Shown piece by piece: positions 55,484-64,000 of a stretch of DNA of 64,000 bases. The notes under the pieces are model-generated. The model saw nothing but the letters and a program-made list of their open reading frames with translations, searched no databases and was not told where the DNA came from. Position numbers and translations under genes: made by a program. The stretch comes from Trachythela sp. YZ-2020. Lineage: Eukaryota; Cnidaria; Anthozoa; Malacalcyonacea; Clavulariidae. The first letter of the stretch is position 1. Every line of letters begins with the position of its first letter. The stretch lies in NCBI GenBank assembly GCA_016169945.1, contig JADLSH010000236.1, positions 186,001-250,000 on the forward strand, written 5' to 3'.

Positions 55484-57037
55484 TGAAAACTAACTCCCTA
55501 CGAAGTTGTTACAGAAATTCATGTATGAACCCATGTGATATAAGCAAAAGCAGTAGCCCAAGAAAGTATAAACTTTTCCTACCTTTTGCTAATGATTATT
55601 TCATCTAGTGAACCAGGCTGTAAACTAGGTGACTTGAATTTTATATTTTTCCAAAGATAGTACTAATTAAAAATACGAAAACGAATGCCGGATCCACTTT
55701 TTATAACCACTACACTCTACAGACACTTATGCTGTTACAATGTGCTGAGCCACAGTACAATCGCATAAAAACACTCTGAAATTCATGAGTAAAAATAGCA
55801 GACCATGGAGCATGGGTTCCCGATTTTTTCGGTAAGCAAGCAAAGAAAGAAGGAAAATAGAAAAGAAGAGGGGAAACGAAGGGAATGAAGAAAAGTAAGG
55901 AGAGAAAGGAAGACAAAAAAGGCAACTGCTCTTCCGTAGAATACCACCATAGGTACTAGGAGAAAGATGAAGGCGTGAAATACCCCAAACAACAAACCTA
56001 AACACAATTTGGCATTAGTTTCATAATGTTGTTAACCTAACACAATATTCATTCCACTTTTCCAAGTTGAAATGTAGAAAACTCACAGGGACACATATCT
56101 CTTTTTTAGGTGGCAGTGTGCACAAAAAATATAGTATTTCCCACCCCTGATGATACTCATAATAGACAATCATGACCAAATAAACTATTTATTCTATTTA
56201 AATGATACATTGATTACTTATTTATGCTGAAAAAACACTGACTATGACACTGTGATCAACACAATACCATTAACCACCTGGTTAAAATATCAAATGACTT
56301 CACTGACTAATAAAACAACCATTCAACACTGACTGAAGGGTACAAACTACAGAGTACAGTGTAAAACAATTACAGCAAAAATGTTTATCAATATTGTTAT
56401 CATATTAATATTTACGAAATAATACTATAGAGAATACGCAGTATAGTACATTTCCCTGGAATGTGACAAGACAAGGGTAAAACAACAATTTTTGCTGGAA
56501 TTGTTAAAGATTGAAGCATCTATATACATACTGTACCAGAGTAATAATTTGAAATCTAACTCAAGCACACTAAAATTACACTATTACAGGACGATGTTCT
56601 CTGCTAATATTACACACAAACTTAATGACTAAGCTAATTAATAAAAAACTGACTAAAAATACCAGTCCATCTTTGAGGGTGAATCAACTGCCTCGTACTT
56701 CTTGCAACTATTGTAAGCTGTATTCTAACTCACTTCACATTGCTAAATCTGTTCCTCAATCTAAATAGAGTTATACATAATTAGTACAGCTTCACTTCTT
56801 TTTGCCTAGATTCTGCTAACTGTGAATATGAACTACAGTGGACTAGAGGTCCAGATTTAAAACGACTCTCTTCAACACATTTGAAAATACTTATTTTTAA
56901 GCATTTTTTAAGGTATTGTTCTCAAATAATTCACTAGAATCGAACACCTAAAGTTGTGTTAACAGAAACTGGTATTATTAGAGAATATTGATTGAAATGG
57001 GTTATTAAGTATAAATTCAAAGGTTGAATTCACTTAC
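55484..57037. other. Probable 3' intron/UTR region of gene C
   Basis: No coding frame supported; minus frames at 55710-56007 are T-rich chance frames. The region lies behind the gene C stop and after a strong donor (57037), so part of it is likely a 3' UTR intron and terminal UTR of gene C. Confidence 0.45.
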
Positions 57038-57042
57038 CTTTT

Positions 57043-57611
57043 TCAATATGGTTTATATCCTCGACTTGTGGGAGTCGATGTGTTCCTTGACGGACCATAA
57101 CCAGAGGAAGACTGGTCGTAAGCACCCAGTTGACTGTTACCAGTAGCACCACCATATGCACTATACAATGCAGCCTGAACATTTGCTGGATTCATACCCG
57201 CAGCACCAAACATAGCATTCATAGCATTAGCATACCCTGACATATCTCCCATGCTACCCGCAGCCTGATCACCATACATGGATGTATTCTGAGATCCATA
57301 GCCAACAGCACCATCACTTGCAGTCGGATTACTAGTGCTAACACTTTCATTGGAATAATTATTTTGTTTATAACCACCAGTATTGGTAGATGATCCTCTA
57401 AATGAATCAGCGCTAAACGAACCAGAATCACCACTACGATTATGACCACCAATCCCATCACCACTACCCCTTGCACTCATCCCACCACCCATCATTCCAC
57501 CACCCATATTGCCCATGCTACCCATACTTCCCATTTGATTCACAAACATGCTCATCATCCCAGCCAAAGCCATTGGATTCATATTGAACCCTCCACCATA
57601 ACCTCCAGAAC
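57043..57611 (-). CDS. Gene C last coding exon: Met/Gly/Ser-rich low-complexity domain
   Basis: Acceptor TTTTCATATACAG, phase 1, open for 188 codons to TGA 57043-57045. Composition: MNPMALAGMMSMF, then repeats of MGSMGNMGGGMMGGG, Ser/Asn/Tyr-rich middle, an AMNAMFGAAGMNPANVQAAL patch and a C-terminal GYGPSRNTSTPTSRGY. Such prion-like tails are found in hnRNP and TDP-43-type RNA-binding proteins. The hydrophobic helix-like NPANVQAALYSAYG patch recalls the TDP-43 C-terminal helix, but without the RRM exons, which must lie beyond the window or unseen to the right, the name stays open. Role: nuclear RNA-binding by inference only. Confidence 0.8.
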
Positions 57612-58268
57612 CTGTATATGAAAAGAGAAAGACATATATGTATATTTAACCTCTATAGACATATAAAGACATTATCACATTAATGATATATAAAGCTTGT
57701 TACAATAACTTAGCTGCATGTTGAAATGTTGCAATTAGCTACAATGTTGACACAATAATTTCAACTGCAATGTTACAAAATCTCAAGTTGTTTCGCACAT
57801 GCTGATTCTTAAGTACCTGCTGTTTAATGGAAATACAGGCTTAAAATGAGTGCAGGTCGATTTGACCCACCTTCTGAGTGCAATGGTTAATTGTGCATTC
57901 CCTAGCAAAATAAACCAGTGCTAGTAGGAGAGAATTTGTCACACTGTGCTTTTTTCATTTGTTGGATGACAGATGGTGCTCACCAATAATAAAGGATCAG
58001 GGAAGGCAAATAAAATGTAACCACTTTTACTGATTTCTATTCATTAACAATACTGCGGATGCTTCCTCCCGCCAAAATAATGTCATGTTTTCACATCAAA
58101 ACATTCATGAATGTGATTACACTCCTAGCAGAAATTCTGGGAGTCCCAGATCTTTTCTGGAGCCATTATAAAATATTGTGTGTTCACTGTGTTGACTAAC
58201 CAGCCGCTTCATAAAACTAGATTATATATGTTGAACTATTCATTTTTTGAAAGTTTGCTAAGACCAAC

Positions 58269-58406
58269 CTCCTCGAGAACCTCCACCATTATTTCCAAAG
58301 AAAGGCATTCCACCACCACCACTACCACCACCACCACCACCTGACATACCTCCCTGCATTGACATTTGACCTGAACCAACGTTGTTGCCTCGCATTCTGC
58401 CTGAAC
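58269..58406 (-). CDS. Gene C internal exon: Gly-rich segment
   Basis: A 138-nt phase 1-1 exon with acceptor AATGTTTCAG. The donor G|GTTGGT is weak. It reads GSGRMRGNNVGSGQMSMQGG, then a Gly run with Ser, MPFFGNNGGGSRGG. It joins in frame to the exon at 57611. The repeat of GGT codons makes it prone to slippage. Confidence 0.75.
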
Positions 58407-58499
58407 CTGAAACATTTATAAAAATTAACCAAATTTTTCCTTCAGACTGCCCACTTTTTAACACTATGGGGCAATTAGGCACATAGTTGTACGAGGCGG

Positions 58500-60716
58500 G
58501 GGGTAATTTCGACAGAAATGGTAAAGTTGGACAATTTCTACTCGAGAGTCGGGCAATTTGGTCGCGTTCACATCTTACATGAATACATTATGTTGATATA
58601 ATAAATAGCATAAATTTTAATCGTATATTTTCCACTTTTTGACCAGTTCGACGGTTTGTCGATAATGACGATTTCCGAAGAATTGAGGGCTCTCACTTTA
58701 TTGAACTTTATTCACTACGGTGCTATTTCACCAAAATATTTACTAAATATGAAATACAACTATAAAGAGAGGGTTGTTCCTTCTAAGATTTATTTGTTCG
58801 ACAATTGATGTCGGGCAATTAATTTCTGTCTTCGTTGTGCAAAGTAGTATCCCCGTACGATATAACCACATATCGCATTGGAATTTATCGTAACGGTAAA
58901 TTGGATTTCCGTTATCGGCTCATTCCGAATATGTTTTCAATGAAAATGTATTTTACTACAGCGTGAATGGTTAGGGCAAAGGGATATACTTTGCTATTTA
59001 TGAGGTTCAATAATTTAGAATCGTTGGTTTTTGGAGAACTGGAGTGCTAGAACTAGGCTGCATGAGGCGTTAATCGGTTAACCGGAATGAATATGCACTT
59101 TCTCTTTTATTGCCGCGACGTGAGATTCTTCAAATGTAACATTCAACTTGTCTATGTCGTCAAACACAGATCTTTGTTGTTCGCAGTTTCGTCCTTTTAG
59201 TGGTGAGACCAAAACTGTGATGAAAGTTTGGCATCAGAATACTCGTCCTTCAAAGAATATGGTCCAGATATTCCACTGAAGGCTTTCTTGATGTCATGTT
59301 GCTGTTGTTTCATAAAGTCCTTTATATCAATCATAACTTGTGCAATACTAGCCTTTCTTTCTCCACTCTATTTCTTCAGTGCTGTGTTCATGCTTGCAGG
59401 GCAGTTGTTATCGAACATTTCGCCGTTTCCACATATAGAGTAATTATTTAAAATTTCATACATTCTATGAACAGTAATTCAGCATGAAAAAAATAATCAA
59501 AATCTACAGTCTACACACATGCACAGTTGTATATAGAAGCATCAAAAGAGTAAAACGAATCCAAAACGTTTTACAAATTTTCAACAAGAAACACGAACAT
59601 ATTAGTCTTGTTCGGCTATTAAGGTGGCTCCATACGCTTTTCTGCCTAAGAGGCTTTAAACCTCCATACAATTATAGCACATTATTCATCACTATACAAT
59701 TGTTACAATTTTAAAAAAGAAATTATAAAAAATATGGCGTTTTTCTTAAAAATCGCTTTTAATTGCATTATTTGGCATAAGATATGTAATGACATGTATG
59801 AATATTTTTTTGTTTTTTACGTAAATGCAGTTTTCGACTTCGGCTTTCGTGATAAATTGTTTTCATGTTGTTGTCGCCATGAAAAGTTGTTTAAATTGAA
59901 AGTGAGAAATGGTGTTTCACTAAAGTCTTTTGTTACTGACTAAAATCTTACTCTTCTTAACATGCAAAAACAAATCCAAAGATCCAAGATATTATTGATG
60001 ACAAGTCAAAAATTATTCGCCGTTTAACTTGGTAGTCTTAAATATTGACTGACAATTAAATTTAAACGTTAACTTAGTAGAAACTTGTAGAACTACATAC
60101 AGCTCATGAGAACCCATATGAATCAAACATCAAAATACACCTATTGTAGTCGACTAAAATATGTATTAGTTTGGCTCATGAAGAGCATGCCATGCATGTA
60201 TCTGGTTAACCGATATATCCACATCGTGCCTAATAGTTCTACATACTTTGTTACTTTACTACAATTTATCTCATCAGAGATAACCAGATTGGGTTAACCA
60301 GACTGCCCACATCTCTGGTTAACCCAAGAGCCACAATGGACCCCAAGATGGACCCTATTCACTAATCTACTCCTTGTAGTTAATATAACAAGACTTAAAT
60401 GACAATCTTAAACACAATATGTTTTTTTCTTATCAATTATTACGCAGTGGAAGATTGGTTTGGTTGAGGGGCTAGACAAACTCTAACAAGACGCTCTATT
60501 GAGCGTGAAGTCGCTGGGGGGCCTATAGGGCTATTGAAATTACCCTATTTTCCCTGTATATATATAAGATCATGCGCCTAGAAGCGAATATTTACGATCT
60601 TTAAAAGTTATTTTGAGTGAAAATGGTCCTTTAAAAATCCGTGCACCATCGTTCCTTCCAAAATTTCACTTATTAGAATTAATAGATAACTATTAACACT
60701 AATATATATTCTAATA
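58500..60716. other. Intron of gene C, no gene seen
   Basis: AT-rich. A minus-strand stretch at about 59230-59440 reads SIAQVMIDIKDFMKQQQHDI in one frame, with stops on both sides, and may be a relic of some protein-coding element. Two copies of a GGTTAACC(A/C)AGA word at 60275-60325. Confidence 0.4.
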
Positions 60717-62950
60717 GATGATGATGATGATCAACTTTATTTAAACACACTAATCTTTTCAACTATATACAGCTGGTTTCCAAAAGAGGTGTGCTAACAT
60801 TACAAAATACATAACAAAAGATACTAAGTATATTACAAATTTAAAAAACTATAAAACTGTAACTATATTTACACTCTATTTAGTTCAACAATATATGTTA
60901 CAATGTCTAGGTCGAGGAAGAAAGCTTTTGACAAAATGAATCGTAAGATACAGAATTTCTTATCTCTTCCGGTATCTGATTCCATAGTTGAGCCCCGCAA
61001 TAGCTAAAACTCCTTTTTAAGAATTCAGTCCTAGGCCGTGGAATACAAAGGCTAGTCGAAGAACCCCTTAGATTGTAATCACTTACTGTGTTAGTTTTTT
61101 GAAAAATATCACACAGTCTGTGAGGGGCTAATTTATTGACCGTTTTGTACATGAGCCTGGCTTTCATTTGTGCCTACGTTCTTCTAACGATATCCAGTCA
61201 AGAGAATTACGTGCCAAAATAGACTGTCCATGCTCATTTTTAAAATTCATGATCAGTCTAGCCGCTCTATTCTGAAATATTTGAAGACGTTCAGCCTGGA
61301 CTTTGCCAATCGTATCCCAAACTTCGCAACAATAATCAAAATGTGGTTGGATTAAAGCATTATATACCAATACTAAGGTGTTTCGATCCACAAATTCCTT
61401 AAGTTTCCTAATGGCTCCAATACCCGACGATATTTTACTGGCAATGAATTCAATATGTTTTTTCCAATTTAAATTCTCGTCAATCTGAACACCAAGTACT
61501 TTGGCATGTTTCACTCGTTTGACCGGTTTGCTATTGATTTTAACTTCAGGCTGGACAGCCGTATTATTTATTTTATAGTGAGATCCAATCAAAACGTACT
61601 CGGTTTTCGCAATATTTAAACTAAGTTTATTTGCAGACAGCCACCTGTGGACATTCACCAGGTCTTCATTTGCCCTCCTCTCAACTTCATCTAAAGTTTC
61701 ACCTACAGCTGTTAGGCTGGTGTCATCTGCAAACATTCTAGATGTTGTATGCTTGAGACAATTTGGTAAATCATTTATATAGATGATGAACAAAAGAGGG
61801 CCGAGTATACTTCCCTGGGGAATACCACAAGTTATTTTTCTCTGATTTGAAAATATGCCTTTTAACTGACATTTTTGTGTTCGGTGCGTCAAATAACAAC
61901 GCAATAGGGTAAGCGCGTTTTTCCCAAATCCATACATTTGAAACTTACGTAACAGTATTTCGTGGTTGACAGTGTCAAATGCTTTCTTTAAATCGAGAAA
62001 AACTACTAAATTATAAAGGCCGCGGTCCATGTTGACATACCATTCATTTGTACAATCTAAGAGTGTAGTTGTTGTAGAATGCGAAGGTCTAAAGCCATAT
62101 TGATGTTCTGATAGAATATTTTCGTTCATCAAATAGTCAAGCATTTGATCATGCAAAATCCTTTCCATCAGTTTACTCACTACTGGTAGGATTGAAATTG
62201 GTCTATAGTTGTCTAACATAGTCCGCTGGCCTTTTTTAAATATTGGAATTACCCTTGCAGCTTTCCATTCCGAAGGAAACTGCTCTGAAATAATTGACAC
62301 ATTAAATATCTTTGTCAAAGATCGTGCAATAGCAGGAGCTGCAGTCAAGAGAACTTTAGCTGAAATTTTATCAATACCCGTCGCTTTCGAGGAAGACAAT
62401 TTGGTTATAAGCTTAAAGACTGTTGCCACATTTACTGGCTGAAATGAAAACCCAGCACCAGATTCGTTTTGATCAATAAAATCTCTAAAACTACAATCAT
62501 TATCTTGTTCAATTGTTTCAGCCAATTTAGGACCTATGTTTGTAAAATGATCATTAAAAACTTCAACTAATTCCTCAGTTGAAGTAACTGTTTTATCAAC
62601 TAATTTAATTTCATTAACAGTATTTTGTTTGCGATTTCGCCTAAGATATCGTTTATTGTTTTCCAGGCTTGCTTCGGGTTCTTATTATGGTTTGCGAATT
62701 GCGTTGCATAATATTCTTTTTTGGCATTACGCATGGCAATATTGGCAGCATTTCTAGAGGACTTGTATAGTTTCCAATCATTTTCCTCTTTTGTTTTTAT
62801 TGCTTTTCGCTTGAGAAAATCCCTTCTAAATAACATTGCTTTAATTTCTTTATTTACCCACGGTAAACTACCGTTTTTCTTAATTCTTTTTGATCTAATC
62901 GGCGCATGTTTGTCAAGGACCTGAACAAATAGTGTTAATACATACAACTA
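60717..62950 (-). mobile_element. 5'-truncated LINE with nearly intact reverse transcriptase
   Basis: Minus strand, 5' end near 62950 and 3' end in an ATC-repeat tail at 60717-60735. Frames 62947-62600 (HAPIRSKRIKKN, LPWVNKEIKAML, KNPKQAWKTIND), 62525-61164 (RT) and 61167-60907 (C terminus) are joined by two frameshifts. It lies in the probable intron of gene C, same strand as the gene. Confidence 0.9.
61164..62525 (-). CDS. LINE reverse transcriptase (CR1/L2-like)
   Basis: A 453-codon frame with all RT blocks: SSKATGIDKISAKVL, EWKAARVIPIFKKG, NYRPISILPVVSKLMERI, QYGFRPSHSTTTTLL, VVFLDLKKAFDTVNHEIL, GIPQGSILGPLLFIIYIND, the catalytic MFADDTS and the KVLGVQIDENLNWKKHIE thumb region. The enzyme copies the element RNA at the nicked target. 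The frame stops by a one-base shift before the 86-codon C-terminal frame at 60907-61167, so the copy is close to intact but not active as read. Family resemblance to the LINE at the left window edge is possible: that copy ends before the segment present here. Confidence 0.93.
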   Translation of the reverse strand: MAETIEQDNDCSFRDFIDQNESGAGFSFQPVNVATVFKLITKLSSSKATGIDKISAKVLLTAAPAIARSLTKIFNVSIISEQFPSEWKAARVIPIFKKGQRTMLDNYRPISILPVVSKLMERILHDQMLDYLMNENILSEHQYGFRPSHSTTTTLLDCTNEWYVNMDRGLYNLVVFLDLKKAFDTVNHEILLRKFQMYGFGKNALTLLRCYLTHRTQKCQLKGIFSNQRKITCGIPQGSILGPLLFIIYINDLPNCLKHTTSRMFADDTSLTAVGETLDEVERRANEDLVNVHRWLSANKLSLNIAKTEYVLIGSHYKINNTAVQPEVKINSKPVKRVKHAKVLGVQIDENLNWKKHIEFIASKISSGIGAIRKLKEFVDRNTLVLVYNALIQPHFDYCCEVWDTIGKVQAERLQIFQNRAARLIMNFKNEHGQSILARNSLDWISLEERRHK

Positions 62951-63132
62951 TAATACATGTATGGCAGTGCATGATAAACTTTAATTGTACTATACTGGAC
63001 TGCAGCGTACTCTATTTACTCGTTTAAGTGATATCCTATATATTTGTCCTGTATTGAACAATCTCATATTATGAGATTACTGTCTCACACATTTTCTTAC
63101 ACATGCACTTAGATTTTGATACATGTATGTGC
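62951..63132. other. Short spacer before hAT-type tandem
   Basis: AT-rich; nothing recognised. The last 8 bases (63125-63132, GTATGTGC) are the target duplication of the following element. Confidence 0.5.
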
Positions 63133-63622
63133 CAGGGTTGCCAAGTTCGGGATTTTATCCCGAGATCTCGGGATTTTAAAAAGCAGTTGGGAACTTTTTG
63201 GGATTTTTGTTTTAAAAATTCATGCTCGGGATTTTTTTGGGATTTTTGAGAACAGAAAGTTCGAGAATTAAAAATTGATTTTTTTGTAAAATTATTTTAA
63301 ATTAAAATAAACAATAATATAATAACAATTTTCAAAAAATCCAGCGTTCGTCTGCTGGCATCCTATTGAACTTTATGTTACAAATGTTATACTAGATCAG
63401 TTTATCCAACTGAAGTATGTTTCATTTATACAACATGAAGTATTACGCATATTTCGAGAAACCGGCGCGATCTCTAAATCTCTTTTTCAGAGTATGCCCG
63501 TTCACAGGTTGGGGTCTTTGGGGACTGGGAACGAAAGTGGGAACATTGGGATTTTTGGGGGAATCTCGGGATATTTGGGAAGCTTAGTTGGGAATTTCAC
63601 ACATTTACAGTTGGCAACCCTG
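63133..63622. mobile_element. 490-bp hAT-type MITE
   Basis: Ends CAGGGTTGCCAA and TTGGCAACCCTG are inverted; identical GTATGTGC lies at 63125-63132 and 63623-63630. The 8-bp duplication and CAGGG ends fit hAT. Interior has TCGGGATTTT words near both ends and no transposase. Confidence 0.9.
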
Positions 63623-63630
63623 GTATGTGC

Positions 63631-64000
63631 CAGGGTTGCCAAGTTCGGGATTTTATCCCGAGATCTCGGGATTTTAAAAAGCAGTTGGGAACTTTTTGGG
63701 ATTTTTGTTTTAAAAATTCATGCTCGGGATTTTTTTGGGATTTTTGAGAACAGAAAGTTCGTGAATTAAAAATTGATTTTTGGGTAAAATTATTTTAAAT
63801 TAAAATAAACAATAATATAATAACAATTTTCAAAAAATCCAGCGTTCGTCTGCTGGCATCCTATTGAACTTTATGTTACAAATGTTATACTAGATCAGTT
63901 TATCCAACTGAAGTATGTTTCATTTATACAACATGAAGTATTACGCATATTTCGAGAAACCGGCGCGATCTCTAAATCTCTTTTTCAGAGTATGCCCGTT
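63631..64000. mobile_element. Second tandem copy of the hAT-type MITE (cut by window end)
   Basis: Begins directly after the target duplication of the first copy and repeats it at an offset of 498 bp with only a few differences (for example GTTCGTGAA for GTTCGAGAA). It is cut at 64000; the missing 120 bp would complete the copy. Confidence 0.9.

Noticed and set aside
55710..56007. Phe/Leu/Ser-rich minus ORFs that look like membrane proteins
   Set aside because: They come from a purine-rich stretch (AAAGAAGAGG...) read on the other strand in three frames.

Overview
The window is intron-rich, AT-rich nuclear DNA of a metazoan. Phase-1 EGF exons, an adhesion GPCR and a dense load of LINE, BEL/Pao, Penelope and miniature DNA elements suggest a marine invertebrate, most likely a cnidarian. 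The cnidarian placement is inference; no organism-specific marker was seen. The layout is typical eukaryotic, with no operons.

Three host genes are supported, all on the minus strand. Gene A (9062-30271) encodes an adhesion GPCR. Its ten exons join in phase to exactly 956 codons including the stop: signal peptide, a novel N-terminal domain, two EGF repeats, a hormone-receptor-like Cys domain, GAIN with a canonical GPS, then 7TM. Gene B (44829-50614), upstream in the same orientation, has four in-phase exons (945 aa). It starts with a homologous N-terminal ectodomain and two EGF repeats but ends in one transmembrane helix and a tyrosine-rich tail with ITAM-spaced YxxL pairs and a C-terminal ITIM-type motif. 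A broken third copy of the ectodomain start lies just upstream of gene A (30411-30563). The two genes therefore look like a tandem receptor family with exchanged membrane and signalling modules. Gene C (57043-58406, 5' exons outside the window) is the Gly/Met/Ser-rich end of an RNA-binding-type protein, with a strong splice donor right after its stop codon.

Region by region: 1-1529 is a minus-strand LINE with SGNH-hydrolase and APE-endonuclease domains. 1541-1896 is an inverted 12-bp satellite. 1913-2998 is a truncated Rep-like protein with an SF3 helicase domain, abutting a BEL/Pao fragment (3010-3649). 4211-4897 is a hAT-type element with an 8-bp target duplication that interrupts a Penelope-like element. 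Gene A introns carry a decayed BEL/Pao element with LTR-like repeats (13001-17937) containing a nested LINE, plus many palindromic miniature elements. Between genes A and B lie a TA-flanked inverted-repeat element (31129-32304), three tandem copies of a 2-kb unit (32718-38023) and a LINE with CCCH zinc fingers (38100-42480). Right of gene B are LINE remnants, a foldback element holding a LINE tail (54511-55483), a nearly intact LINE reverse transcriptase (60717-62950), and two hAT-type elements in tandem at the right edge.

The most interesting biology is the A/B receptor pair and the Rep/helicase remnant with its satellite. Exon models come from reading splice sites and phases by eye; no similarity search was run.
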